A DNA stretch of 64,000 bases from Acidithiobacillus montserratensis (GTDB taxonomy: Bacteria; Pseudomonadota; Gammaproteobacteria; Acidithiobacillales; Acidithiobacillaceae), in NCBI RefSeq assembly GCF_018853465.1, contig NZ_JABBOU010000051.1, positions 15,082-79,081 on the forward strand. The letters run 5' to 3'. Shown one piece after another: positions 1-9,165 of the stretch. A program made the position numbers and the translations under genes. Position 1 is the stretch's first letter, and the number at the start of each line of letters is the position of its first letter. The notes under the pieces are model-generated. The model searched no databases and had not been told where the DNA came from. It saw nothing but the letters and a program-made list of their open reading frames with translations.

Positions 1-588
1 CTGGCCCGGGTCAGCATCGCCCTGATCTTGATTGTACTGTACTTTTTGTATGTGTTGAGCACCCTGCGGGCGTCTGCAGCCTTAGTTGCCGAAGGTCATG
101 GTACTGAGGCCGGACATGCCCTGTACCTCAGCAAAACCGGATTACCTGTACAAATGCCGGTCATTTTGCTGCAGTTGATGATCGGTTTGGGCATGATTGT
201 TTTTGGGGCCAGCTTGTTTGTGGATGGCATAGAGGGGATGTCCAGTTGGCTCGGTATTTCCGCCCTGATCCTGTCACTGCTGGTGGTCCCCATTGCTACC
301 GAGCTGCCGGAAAAAATCAACAGCATTCTCTGGATACGCCGTGGCAAAGACACCCTGGCCTTTGGCAACATTACCGGTGCTCTGGTGTTTCAGGGCAGCC
401 TCCTGCCCGCCATTGGCGTTTTATTGACACCCTGGAATCCTTCTTTTGCTGTGCTGCTGGGGGCCGGACTGACTTTGCTGGCGGGCGGCTATACCTTCTT
501 GCTGGTGATGCGCGGAGTGACCCTGCGCCCCTACCATTTCGTAGTCAATGGGTTTTGCTATGCGACGTATTTCCTGACCTTGACTTAA
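1..588 (+). CDS. Sodium/calcium exchanger-family membrane protein, C-terminal part
   Basis: The reading frame is open from the first base of the window, so the 5' end of the gene lies outside it. The visible ~195 residues are almost entirely hydrophobic with about five membrane segments. They contain one alpha-repeat-like stretch (GASLFVDGIEGM, then VVPIATELPEKINSI) typical of the second half of CaCA-family (YrbG-like) cation antiporters. The PIATELPEK element corresponds to the conserved acidic ion-binding repeat of this family. The direction of transport and the ion cannot be told from the fragment. The gene is followed at once by a strong hairpin terminator. Its GC-rich codon use differs from the AT-rich island that begins at about 0.8-1.3 kb, so it probably belongs to the ancestral chromosome. 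Confidence 0.75.
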   Translation: MARVSIALILIVLYFLYVLSTLRASAALVAEGHGTEAGHALYLSKTGLPVQMPVILLQLMIGLGMIVFGASLFVDGIEGMSSWLGISALILSLLVVPIATELPEKINSILWIRRGKDTLAFGNITGALVFQGSLLPAIGVLLTPWNPSFAVLLGAGLTLLAGGYTFLLVMRGVTLRPYHFVVNGFCYATYFLTLT

Positions 589-598
589 AAACAAGATT

Positions 599-629
599 GC
601 TGGGGCTCGCACCGAAACCCCAGCTTTTG
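599..629 (+). terminator. Rho-independent terminator after the exchanger gene
   Basis: A perfect 7-bp stem (GCTGGGG at 599-605, CCCCAGC at 618-624) closes a 12-base loop and is followed by TTTTGCT. It lies 10 bases after the stop codon of the exchanger gene and 17 bases before the tRNA. Confidence 0.8.
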
Positions 630-645
630 CTAGACTATCTTCCAT

Positions 646-721
646 GCCCCGGTAGCTCAGTGGATAGAGCAACCGCCTCCTAAGCGGTAGGTCAACGGTT
701 CGATTCCGTTCCGGGGCACCA
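646..721 (+). tRNA. tRNA-Arg (anticodon CCU)
   Basis: A complete cloverleaf can be folded by eye. The acceptor stem is GCCCCGG/CCGGGGC, the anticodon stem ACCGC/GCGGT encloses the loop CTCCTAA, and the T stem AACGG/CCGTT encloses TTCGATT. The anticodon CCT reads AGG (Arg). The terminal CCA is encoded (719-721). tRNA-Arg genes are common integration sites, and this one sits at the left edge of the AT-richer island, but I found no second copy of its 3' end in the window. Confidence 0.95.
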
Positions 722-773
722 ATTGCGAAGCACTCAGTGATTAATCCAATTGCAGCACAAGGTAAACACAGTA

Positions 774-1298
774 ATGCCAGCAAATACTCCACAAATTCGT
801 AAAGCCGCTATTGAAGATGCTCCAGCCATTGCACGAGTCCACGTCACGAGCTGGCAAAAAGCTTATGCTCATCTTTTTCCCTCAAAATATTTAGAACAAA
901 TATCCGTATGGGAAAAGACAGAAATGTGGGAGAAATCAATAGAACAAGATGTAGCTCATACTTTGGTCGCAAGATATAATAAACAGATAATTGGGTTCAT
1001 CTCTATCGGTCCTGAACGTCATATAAACAATTCCTCATCAAATCTCGAAGTATGGGCTTTCTACGTTCTGCCAGAGCACTGGTCTACTTGGGTAGGGCAA
1101 TCCCTCTGGAAGGAAGCGCAAAAAATATTGGTTGCACAGGGTACCCCAAAAATTAGCCTTTGGGTTTTCGACAACAATCCGCGTGCAAAACGATTTTATG
1201 AAGCTGCAGGCTGTACACCAGAACTCAACAGCGTACAGCAATTTGAGCTGGATGGAGTTATATTAGAAGAAATCCGTTATACCCAGCATCTGGATTAG
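774..1298 (+). CDS. GNAT-family N-acetyltransferase
   Basis: A 174-residue protein with the GNAT fold: an N-terminal IRKA..EDAPAIARVH strand-helix, a central acceptor region (IIGFISIGPER), and the C-terminal hallmark LWVFDNNPRAKRFYEAAG, in which N.RA..FYE is the usual beta6-alpha4 acetyl-CoA fold signature. The ATG at 774 is preferred over an upstream in-frame TTG at 750 because an AAGG lies about 10 bases before it. The substrate is unknown; such proteins acetylate small amines, antibiotics or protein N-termini. The gene starts 53 bases after the tRNA and converges with the phosphoesterase gene, with only 7 bases between the stops. Confidence 0.85.
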   Translation: MPANTPQIRKAAIEDAPAIARVHVTSWQKAYAHLFPSKYLEQISVWEKTEMWEKSIEQDVAHTLVARYNKQIIGFISIGPERHINNSSSNLEVWAFYVLPEHWSTWVGQSLWKEAQKILVAQGTPKISLWVFDNNPRAKRFYEAAGCTPELNSVQQFELDGVILEEIRYTQHLD

Positions 1299-1305
1299 CC
1301 ATCCC

Positions 1306-4122
1306 TCATTCCTTCTCGCCTGCCTGATAAGCAGCCAGTGGAGCATGCTGCTTTTGGGCGTAGGCCTTCAGGTATTGCATTTCCTTGTGCCACGCCTTGA
1401 TTCCTTTAGCCGCAATCCACTCCTGCTTCATCTGCTCCGGACCAGGAACTTTGAGTAAAGTCGTTGGCGTATAGGCGTGGCTCGCACTGGGAGCTAGCAA
1501 TCCTGCTCCATGAGCGGTTTGATGCGCCTTATACCATGCATACCACTGAGAGTCGGGGTGCAGATAATGGCCTGAAGCTCCGGCCTCCCGTCTCAGCAAG
1601 GTATAGTTGGAGCATTTACCCGCGTTGAATGCGACTGGTATCTGCATGGGGATCACTGGAGGCGTAGGCGAAAAATCAGGATGATCGGTCCATATTCCTG
1701 CAAATACGCTCGCATTTTGATCCCATTGAGACATGGGTGGCAACCCGAAAATGGCTTCTGTGGTCTTGAGAATATTGACTTGAGAGTACAGGTTGGTTTC
1801 CAGATACCCCTTTTTGACCCAAGGCCCCATGGCGAGCGCAAAAGTCCGATGCGCATTGATATGATCGGCACCGGATTGCGCGTCATCTTCATTCAAAAAG
1901 ACGACCATATGCTTCCATTCCGGGGTAGTTGAAAGATAGTGAATGAACTTTGCCGTCGCGAAATCATTGTTCGACAAATAATAATTAGGCGTGTAGTAGC
2001 ATGGCTCGCGTCCCGCCGTGTGATCATCCGGCAGCCAAATATAAATGAAATGCGGAAATTTTGAGCCTGGGTGCGCTTTGAGCCAGTTCACCGCCTTTTT
2101 TTCCCGATAGGTGTCGAGAATCATGCGATCCCAGCCGGGGAAACCCGTCGCCAGGTATTTTTTCATGGCGGTGGAAATGTTTCCGGCCTCCGATCTCGAT
2201 ACAAATTCGCCAAAGTCCTCGAATGAAATCTTGTGATCTAGGAGATCATTAAAAAGAAAGAGGCGCTCAGGATAACTGATCCACGGATTCGACCATTTGC
2301 CCAGTACGGAAAGATTTTCATAAATGGCATAAGGATTATCCACCCCTGCGGGCATGCCACCAGTACCGGTTGCGCCTCCGGGCACCAGGGATTGCGTCCA
2401 TCCAGGATTGGCCACCAAGCCCCGGCCAGAATAGTATTCCGGCCAGGTACGTTGCACGAAATCCGAATCGGATGCGGCTGTGGTCCATTGGTGCCCCTGT
2501 GCCGTGACTTCTCCATCGGCCATGAAGTTCACGAAAAGGGCATAGTGTTTCGACAGGTTATATAGATTCGGTAACTCTTTCGGACCATACAAATCCAACT
2601 GTGGATCCGCCCAAGCACCGGCAGCTTTATAGTCACCTAAATCTTCATCAAAGGTCTTGTTCTCCCGTAAGATGAACACCACGTAATGGATATGCTTACG
2701 CAGAAACCGATCTGTCTGGCTATCTGTCAAATGACGAGCAGCGCGTTGTGCGGCTGTGAAACCATCATTTTCAAGACTTTCCTCGGTCCATGCTGGAAGC
2801 GCATGATCCAGCCCGGACAAATCAATTTTTTGTACCACACCATCCATCATGTCCCCCACCCATTGATGCTCGACGTTCGGACCAGAACTCAGTCCTTTTG
2901 CGGAAACCACATAAAGATGGTTCCCGACATGTGAAATCGCCGTGGGATACCAGGCCGTGGGAATCAATCCCAAAGCTTTTCCAGTAGGGATATTGAACAC
3001 GGCAACATCATTATTCCCAGCATTGGCCACATACAGATGCAAACCTACAATGGTCAGGCCATCGGGATATGTTCCGGGAGGGGCATCGGGATAAGGGCTA
3101 TCATTCAAAAAGCCTTTTACACGCAAATCGGCGACATTTACTTCCGCAATCCGATCTATATTGGCCAGCGCTACAAACACGTCTGGTGAATGGGGCAGCG
3201 CTGCCAGCGCCGTAGGATGTACACCGGCTGCCGTATTGTTGGGACCTGTCGGAGGCCCCACCCGAATATCGCCCAGGAGTTGCATCTTTTCCGGATTGAC
3301 GACAGCCACCGCATTGCCTCCCCACAGGCTGACAACCAACCGCTGTCCACTATCAGCCAATGTGATGGCAAAAGGATAGGGGCCTACATTGAGATAACGT
3401 GTTTTTCCACTCTGAATATTGATCCGCGCCAAGCTGTTGGAAAGCATGCCCGTCACATAAAGATGTTGACCATGAGGGCCAACCGCAATGGCGTCTGGAT
3501 AAAACAGCCTGGGCTTATCATTATAATGGCCTTGATATGCATAGGGATATTGTGTGTTAGGGAATGCCTGCCAACGCAAGGGATAACGCCGGATCAGCCG
3601 GGGCAGACCATGCACTAGATGAAATGCGGCCACATCCCCAGTGTCTCCACCGGCTGCATACAAGATGCTATGTGGACCTGCCGCAAGTCCCTGGAAAAAA
3701 CTCTGGTGACCAATGACATTTTTATGAATATCAGTGGCGTCCGTAGGGTTTATCGTGGATTTTGCTGATTGTTTGTACGCGGCCATGTCAGCCATACGTT
3801 GCAAGGTATTCTGATCATACCAGGTAATCGTTTGGGCATAGGTCGCGCCATTGGCCAGAGCGGCAACATCATGCCCAATCGGAACCACTTGGGTGACAAA
3901 ATTGGGGGCACCGTTGACCGTACCCACCGGACTGACTATGCGCCCAGTAGGTAGTACATGGGTAACCCAGTCTATATTGTCCGCATTGATCTGAATGGGG
4001 TGATTAATATTAAGTGTATTAGATGGTGGTAAAAAAGTGTGGCAAAAAGCAATTTCAGGGTTAAGCCACAATAGCGGAATAACACAAAAAAGACCGACCT
4101 TGACTCGAGACAATAAATACAT
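1306..4122 (-). CDS. Secreted beta-propeller plus phosphoesterase (PF04185-like) protein
   Basis: A 938-residue exported protein. Residues 1-27 form a signal peptide (basic VKVGLF, hydrophobic core, then AFCHT). Residues ~70-430 contain YVTN/NHL-type propeller repeats (for example AIAVGPHGQHLYVTGM, LTIVGLHLYVANAGNNDVAV). Residues ~470-830 resemble the phosphoesterase family of acid phosphatases and phospholipase C: VVFILRENKTFDEDLG carries the E-N-x-[ST]-F-D metal-ligand motif, and later FLNEDDAQSGADHINAHR carries the second Asp/His metal site. The likely role is periplasmic or surface hydrolysis of phosphomonoesters or diesters. Next to nucleosidase and TonB genes, nucleotides are an attractive substrate (inference). 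It is last in the minus-strand cluster and starts 74 bases after the nucleosidase stop. The propeller could bind substrate or the cell surface. Confidence 0.8.
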   Translation of the reverse strand: MYLLSRVKVGLFCVIPLLWLNPEIAFCHTFLPPSNTLNINHPIQINADNIDWVTHVLPTGRIVSPVGTVNGAPNFVTQVVPIGHDVAALANGATYAQTITWYDQNTLQRMADMAAYKQSAKSTINPTDATDIHKNVIGHQSFFQGLAAGPHSILYAAGGDTGDVAAFHLVHGLPRLIRRYPLRWQAFPNTQYPYAYQGHYNDKPRLFYPDAIAVGPHGQHLYVTGMLSNSLARINIQSGKTRYLNVGPYPFAITLADSGQRLVVSLWGGNAVAVVNPEKMQLLGDIRVGPPTGPNNTAAGVHPTALAALPHSPDVFVALANIDRIAEVNVADLRVKGFLNDSPYPDAPPGTYPDGLTIVGLHLYVANAGNNDVAVFNIPTGKALGLIPTAWYPTAISHVGNHLYVVSAKGLSSGPNVEHQWVGDMMDGVVQKIDLSGLDHALPAWTEESLENDGFTAAQRAARHLTDSQTDRFLRKHIHYVVFILRENKTFDEDLGDYKAAGAWADPQLDLYGPKELPNLYNLSKHYALFVNFMADGEVTAQGHQWTTAASDSDFVQRTWPEYYSGRGLVANPGWTQSLVPGGATGTGGMPAGVDNPYAIYENLSVLGKWSNPWISYPERLFLFNDLLDHKISFEDFGEFVSRSEAGNISTAMKKYLATGFPGWDRMILDTYREKKAVNWLKAHPGSKFPHFIYIWLPDDHTAGREPCYYTPNYYLSNNDFATAKFIHYLSTTPEWKHMVVFLNEDDAQSGADHINAHRTFALAMGPWVKKGYLETNLYSQVNILKTTEAIFGLPPMSQWDQNASVFAGIWTDHPDFSPTPPVIPMQIPVAFNAGKCSNYTLLRREAGASGHYLHPDSQWYAWYKAHQTAHGAGLLAPSASHAYTPTTLLKVPGPEQMKQEWIAAKGIKAWHKEMQYLKAYAQKQHAPLAAYQAGEKE

Positions 4123-4196
4123 AAAATAACCCTTGCGTATTTAACTACAGAAGAAACTTAAAAGGGATTAGAAGAGTGCTGTTATTGACATAATCG

Positions 4197-5249
4197 TCAG
4201 CGCAGCACACCATATTTTTTAGTCCATTGAGAGACATATCCAGGAGGCTTCATGGAGCTCAAAAATATTTCACCAGACCAAGGATCATAAAAACCTCCAG
4301 AAAAAGTGTTAAAATCTTTATTATTATGATCACGGGATATCATCTGTATCATCTTTAACGCAATAAGGTTAGACCTTTTCTGAGCATATTCGGAACACAA
4401 ATGAAAGTAGTTATTTATCACAGTGGGAACATTCATTGCGGCGTCAGAAATAGTATGAATCTCTATAAAATTAGTCTTATTCAATGTCGAGACCAGTGCA
4501 ATAGGATAATTACCAGCCTCATCATCTTCATGGAATATATTGGTACTATTAGTAATTTGCTTAATATTACGAAGCCAAGCCGCTCCAGATCCTTGCGTCC
4601 CATAAACTAAAATCCATGGCCTACGTCCAGCAGGTGCAGACAAAATATTAGCAGGGGTAAATCGAGCAACTTTTTTTGCTGCCAACTCGGCAAGCTTAAC
4701 CAGCTTCGGAGCTGCATATATGTACTCAGGATTAGGGTTGCCTTTTTTATACCCCTCTTTGTCCGTGACTAATGAGCTAAATTGACCAGGAACAATTTTT
4801 CCCAGACTATTAGTCATATAATTGCTAAAATTAACAACTCGGGCTCCAATGACTACATCACCCATCGATAAGTCTGGCAAATGTGATCCTGCAGTGCCGG
4901 GATCAATTACAAAACCAGGATGGAAAATCGTTTCCAGTAAATACGTATCAATGGCTGTAAGACTAAAACTACCAATGGGAGGAGGTGAAGAGAGAATCAC
5001 AGGAACACCATAAATTGTACCACTAGTAAATTTAAATAAACCATCCTTATAAATTTTTGGATTCTTTATTTTGCTCGCCATTTGATCATAAGTATTGGGA
5101 CTTGAGGGAAGTATGATACCGACGAGAGGGCGTGGCATAGCTAATTTAATACTATGAGAGATAGCAATTGTATCTGCCATAGAGCATGAAGAAAAAAGAA
5201 ATAAGAAGACATGCCAAAAAGTATAAAAATAACTTACCTTAGTATTCAC
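4197..5249 (-). CDS. Exported nucleoside phosphorylase/nucleosidase-superfamily protein
   Basis: A ~350-residue protein of the PNP/MTAN (PNP_UDP) fold. The core begins PLVGIILPSSPNTYDQM. It has the phosphorylase-fold turn VIDPGTAGSHLPDL and ends with HEDDEAGNYPIALVS and IEIHTISDAA, matching the family's acidic substrate-binding loop and the catalytic Asp of ISD. A GTG start at 5249 is chosen because GGAG lies 6 bases upstream; a longer ATG frame to 5309 lacks this. The N-terminus (KVSYFYTFWHVFLFLFSSCSMADT) is a signal peptide, possibly with a lipobox-like FSSC, so the enzyme should act outside the cytoplasm. That is unusual for this fold, whose members normally work inside. It probably splits nucleosides into base and sugar. 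It lies 85 bases after the TonB receptor gene. Confidence 0.7.
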   Translation of the reverse strand: MNTKVSYFYTFWHVFLFLFSSCSMADTIAISHSIKLAMPRPLVGIILPSSPNTYDQMASKIKNPKIYKDGLFKFTSGTIYGVPVILSSPPPIGSFSLTAIDTYLLETIFHPGFVIDPGTAGSHLPDLSMGDVVIGARVVNFSNYMTNSLGKIVPGQFSSLVTDKEGYKKGNPNPEYIYAAPKLVKLAELAAKKVARFTPANILSAPAGRRPWILVYGTQGSGAAWLRNIKQITNSTNIFHEDDEAGNYPIALVSTLNKTNFIEIHTISDAAMNVPTVINNYFHLCSEYAQKRSNLIALKMIQMISRDHNNKDFNTFSGGFYDPWSGEIFLSSMKPPGYVSQWTKKYGVLR

Positions 5250-5334
5250 TATTTTCTCCAGGTGTAACAGGCACAAAAACAGTAAAACAGCAAGGTAATG
5301 TGCCTGCAAATAAGTTCAGCTCACAAATCTATAA

Positions 5335-7686
5335 TCACTCAAAGCGAAGGCTTACATTACTCCCAACAAAGACAGGCGCCCCTGCCTGACCCTGTAAATA
5401 AGAAAATGGCTTACTCATTTGTTCCGCATATACTAGATAATTGTTATTTAGAATATTATCTGCATATAAACTGAGCCTCAAGGATTTCACATAGGCAGAA
5501 TTAATAGGCATTTCATAAGACACATTAAAATCTAATGTATCATAGGATGGCAAGGTCAAACCGATTGTCTGGCCTTTGTTAGTTGCCATATATTGTCGAC
5601 CAACAAAATGACCAGTCAGCGCAGCATACAAACCATTATGCTCATAACGAATGCCTGCAGTAGCCGTATAGGTCGGTACATATGGGCGGTATTCCCCAGG
5701 ATATGACGTTCCGTTTGTTCCAACTGAAAGCGTTGTATATTTTGCACTCGTGTAATTATAAGAACCAAATAGCGATACATTATCTTTAACTGGTACGTCC
5801 AAACCTAAGGTCACCCCCTGGTATAAAGCCGCTCCATTATTGTACTCAAATGTCTGGCCAGTGGCAGAGTCATAATACTCACTAAATATGTTGCTGAAAT
5901 TCCGCCGGAAAAATGAAAGGTTAGTGGAGAGCAAACTACTCTTATATCTTATTCCAGCATCATAACTTATATCGCCTTCTGGCTGGACGGTAATGGCTGC
6001 GGGCGTCGATGATACGCCAATAGCGGAGTAATAAGCACTAATATTTGGCACCTTATTGGTTTTACCAACACTGAAATACAAATTTACATCATGAACCGGA
6101 GTATATGAGAAACCTAATGAAGGCTCCAAGAAATAATAGGTATTATCAACATGGCCGCCATACGCATAATAGTATCCGGTTACATCATCACAACCAGTTG
6201 AAACTATATTATATTTTACGCCCGGATATATATGTAGCTTGCCATTTAAAAGATCTATATTATCCTGTAAATAAACATAATTATAATTTCTAGTATCATG
6301 CTCATTCCAAGCATTATTATATCCGTCAATGTTTGGCACTGGGCTACTCCCATACCAGTACTCAGCACTATGATCTTGACTGTAATCCACCATAGCACCC
6401 AATTCAACGGTATTATGAGGCGCAAAAAATGTTAGTGATGGAATAAATCCAACACTTTGAATGTCATCAATATAGTTATGATATTGTGTTCCATTAACAG
6501 CTGAGCCAAATTCAGCGACTGGATCATAACTATTGTTGGTAGAAGGAGGCGCAGCATAGGGCTCTAAATTTGTTCCAACTGGAAAACCTTGATAAATAGC
6601 ATAACCATAATAGTTTTTATCATAGTATTCAGAATTGGTGAATGATGTTCTATTAGCTGCCTGCTGCTGGATAAATACTTTTGTTTTAGCCATCATATAT
6701 TGATTTAACAAACTCTTCCATGACAGGATCACATTTAAGGCATGGGTATTTGTAGCACTATATGCCACTCCTAAAGGAGCCTGATAGGCCCTGTTTCCCG
6801 CCAAAAGTGCCAAAGGCACCAACGATGGTTGTCGGGCCTGTTCTACGTTATAAACAGCAACAAGCTTAAGCTGTGACAACCCATTATTATAAGGTTGTAC
6901 AATAGCAGCGTAATAGGAATTAATATCCGCATATACATTGTTCATAAAGCTTGGGGCGTGCGTGTATGAATACTTAAAGAGCATCTCAGTACTGGTACCC
7001 GGTAAAGCCCCACTATTAACTGAGAAGCCAGTTGTGTAATTTCCACCCCTGTACCCGTATTTACCACCTGAAGCATTAAGATCTACATAAAACTTTGACG
7101 ACGGCAAAGCCGGTTCATATGATATAGTTCCTCCCAATGAATTGATTCCATTCTGAGAAGGCTGATTAGCTCCACTGAAAACCTTGACAGTAGATATCTG
7201 GCCCATAGTCAAGGGCGTATATGCATGGTCGTCACCAGTTCCACCAGCTCCACCGCGAAACGTATTGATAATAGGAACCCCATCAAAATTTGAGGCCATT
7301 TGGCTACTGGTAAATCCCTGATAGGTAAATTCGTTATCTGTGGCTGAAAGATTGCCAGGCCCTTGTGAGATTACATTCATTCCTGGAACATGTTTAAGTA
7401 CCGATTGGAAATTTTGGGCTGGAGACGCGTGAGTGACAGTTTTCTTATTTACGGAAGTTACGGCCTTTTCAGGTGGGGCAACTTTTTTGACAGCACCAAT
7501 ATCGGTCACAGCCGATGTGCTTTGACTAGCAGGCACTACAGATCCATCGCTGGCATGAGCCAAACTTGCAAACACACTTAACGCGGCCAAGACGGAGGTA
7601 GATAAAATTTTCGGCCCTAGAACGGGTCGTAAACTAGATCTTTTTAATACAGAAAAGATTGGCTCAACATTACATTTAGTTTTCAT
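5335..7686 (-). CDS. TonB-dependent outer-membrane receptor (first of two)
   Basis: 783 residues. A long N-terminal signal (hydrophobic STSVLAALSVFASLAHA) is followed by a linker, a plug domain (about residues 90-200: VLKHVPGMNVISQGPGN, YQGFTSSQMASNFDGVPI, GINSLGGTISYEP) and a Tyr/Asn-rich 22-strand-type barrel ending SNVSLRFE. The family imports large or scarce solutes with energy from TonB-ExbBD, and a complete set is encoded at 38.8-40.7 kb. It lies between uridine phosphorylase and an exported nucleosidase, so a nucleoside, nucleotide or nucleobase ligand is inferred. Most family members carry siderophores or B12, and no iron or cobalamin gene is near. It resembles the second receptor (20-22 kb) in barrel composition. 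RBS GGGAGA lies before the ATG. Confidence 0.85.
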   Translation of the reverse strand: MKTKCNVEPIFSVLKRSSLRPVLGPKILSTSVLAALSVFASLAHASDGSVVPASQSTSAVTDIGAVKKVAPPEKAVTSVNKKTVTHASPAQNFQSVLKHVPGMNVISQGPGNLSATDNEFTYQGFTSSQMASNFDGVPIINTFRGGAGGTGDDHAYTPLTMGQISTVKVFSGANQPSQNGINSLGGTISYEPALPSSKFYVDLNASGGKYGYRGGNYTTGFSVNSGALPGTSTEMLFKYSYTHAPSFMNNVYADINSYYAAIVQPYNNGLSQLKLVAVYNVEQARQPSLVPLALLAGNRAYQAPLGVAYSATNTHALNVILSWKSLLNQYMMAKTKVFIQQQAANRTSFTNSEYYDKNYYGYAIYQGFPVGTNLEPYAAPPSTNNSYDPVAEFGSAVNGTQYHNYIDDIQSVGFIPSLTFFAPHNTVELGAMVDYSQDHSAEYWYGSSPVPNIDGYNNAWNEHDTRNYNYVYLQDNIDLLNGKLHIYPGVKYNIVSTGCDDVTGYYYAYGGHVDNTYYFLEPSLGFSYTPVHDVNLYFSVGKTNKVPNISAYYSAIGVSSTPAAITVQPEGDISYDAGIRYKSSLLSTNLSFFRRNFSNIFSEYYDSATGQTFEYNNGAALYQGVTLGLDVPVKDNVSLFGSYNYTSAKYTTLSVGTNGTSYPGEYRPYVPTYTATAGIRYEHNGLYAALTGHFVGRQYMATNKGQTIGLTLPSYDTLDFNVSYEMPINSAYVKSLRLSLYADNILNNNYLVYAEQMSKPFSYLQGQAGAPVFVGSNVSLRFE

Positions 7687-8186
7687 TGGTATATTCTCCC
7701 TCTATAATAAAAAATAAAGTAAAACTTATTCAAACCATCACGAATAACGACTTGAATACCAGATATAACTCACCATCAGAGCTCTCTATAAAAATCATGT
7801 CGCACCATAAATCGCCCCCGTTTACAATAAATGTCATTTGGGTGAATATTATCATGTCGCTGTTCACAATAAAGACCATTTTAAGGCTTACTGGTCTTGA
7901 CAAGGATAAACAACGTGTGCAAGGCCAAGCTTAATGATATAAAACCATGGCAACCCTGTCTTTGCTATTATCTAAGTTATTCGTGCAATATAAAAGTGTC
8001 ATTTACGCATCGCCATACATCAAAAAAGGCAACGCTTAACCAATAGAAAAAATTAGTCATGAAATCCAAGCTTGATTATTTAGAAAAATATGTCTACCAA
8101 TTGAAAAACTGTTCGATGCGGAGAATCATCAGCACGACTTGAACAAAATTACAGCCTAGGGAAAACTGATGCACTGAAACAAGTAT
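7687..8186 (-). promoter_or_regulatory. 500-bp AT-rich upstream region of the receptor gene with spaced direct repeats
   Basis: No convincing gene lies here. On the plus strand the region holds two direct repeats GTTTACAATAAA (7820-7831) and GTTCACAATAAA (7862-7873). Their starts are 42 bp apart, four helical turns, so they would face the same side of the DNA. That is the geometry expected of an operator, 134-190 bp upstream of the receptor start. The rest of the stretch is AT-rich without obvious structure. The region separates udp from the receptor, so the receptor-nucleosidase-phosphoesterase group probably has its own promoter. Confidence 0.45.
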
Positions 8187-8975
8187 TTATATATATTCGT
8201 TATGAAGACGAACCATTACGCGCGCAACGAGCGCGAGACGCTCTATTACCTGGGCGTAAACATCCTGCTGAACAGATTCCCCTTCAGTGCGTAGAGCGAT
8301 GACACCACACAATGAGGCAGCGTGCATACCTATAGTACGCGCAATGGTAAACAGCGCTGAACTTTCCATCTCAAAATTCAACACGCCCAAACGTCTCCAC
8401 TCCTCCAAGCTACCTTGAAATCGTCTGGGCACAAAGCCAGAGAAAGAGTCATATCTTTCTTGACCTGGCCAAAAGCTATCTGATGAACAGCAAATACCAG
8501 TATGATAAGAAATACTTTGTAATCTTGAAGAATCAACCAGTTTCTGAGTAAGTATTAATGAGGGGACTGCTGGATACTCTATCGGTGCATAGTGCCCCGA
8601 AGTACCCTCCAATCTTACTGCGCCCTCGCTGATAATTAAATCCCCCAAACGCACATGAGGTTGAATTGCACCAGTGGTACCCAAGCGCAAGAAATGGGTA
8701 ATACCTAGCCTGGCTAGTTCTTCAACAGCAATTCCAGTAGAAGGAGCTCCTATCCCGGTGGACATAACAAGTACTGGGATACTGTCCACATACCCCAATA
8801 CCGAACGATATTCTCGATGCTGTGTGAGTACACTTGAATTATCCAGGTACTTCGAAATAGGCTCTACACGACCAGGATCACCAGGTAAAAAAGCATATTT
8901 GGCACCGCACAACATCTGTTTTGATAACCCAATATGATATTGAATAGCTTTCATATCCGCTGTGGTACCAGTCAT
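8187..8975 (-). CDS. udp: Uridine phosphorylase
   Basis: 262 residues, close to the family length. It converts uridine (and deoxyuridine or thymidine) plus phosphate to uracil plus (deoxy)ribose-1-phosphate in the cytoplasm. Diagnostic blocks are YHIGLSK at the N-terminus, FLPGDPGRVEPI (phosphate-binding GDP.R), VMSTGIGAPSTGIAVEEL, LRLGTTGAIQPHVRLGD and NFEMESSALFTIA (the ribose-binding ExES motif). These match the E. coli Udp pattern nearly block for block. Start at 8975 has GGAGAAAGG just upstream. It lies 190 bases after cytidine deaminase, and the two together convert cytidine to uracil for the reductive pathway encoded upstream. Confidence 0.93.
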   Translation of the reverse strand: MTGTTADMKAIQYHIGLSKQMLCGAKYAFLPGDPGRVEPISKYLDNSSVLTQHREYRSVLGYVDSIPVLVMSTGIGAPSTGIAVEELARLGITHFLRLGTTGAIQPHVRLGDLIISEGAVRLEGTSGHYAPIEYPAVPSLILTQKLVDSSRLQSISYHTGICCSSDSFWPGQERYDSFSGFVPRRFQGSLEEWRRLGVLNFEMESSALFTIARTIGMHAASLCGVIALRTEGESVQQDVYAQVIERLALVARVMVRLHNEYI

Positions 8976-9165
8976 AGTCCTTTCTCCAAGTTAACCAAAT
9001 TATCCACTAAACGACTGGTGTCATACTCATCCTATTAAAGACAAATAATATTAACCATCATTAATACGCTTGTAAGAATATATAAATTAAAGCACATATG
9101 AAGCCAGTTCAGGGTTTTGTTGATTGACTAACCACTTAATTTATCAACATTTATATTACAAAGTA

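Noticed and set aside
646-721. tRNA-Arg as the integration site of the nucleobase island
   Set aside because: No second copy of its 3' end (GGTTCGATTCCGTTCCGGGGC) was found near 40.7 kb or at the integrase relics, so attL/attR cannot be shown.
7686-7934. Plus-strand open frame of about 80 residues upstream of the first TonB receptor gene
   Set aside because: No RBS, AT-driven composition, and it overlaps the receptor promoter and direct repeats; best explained as non-coding.
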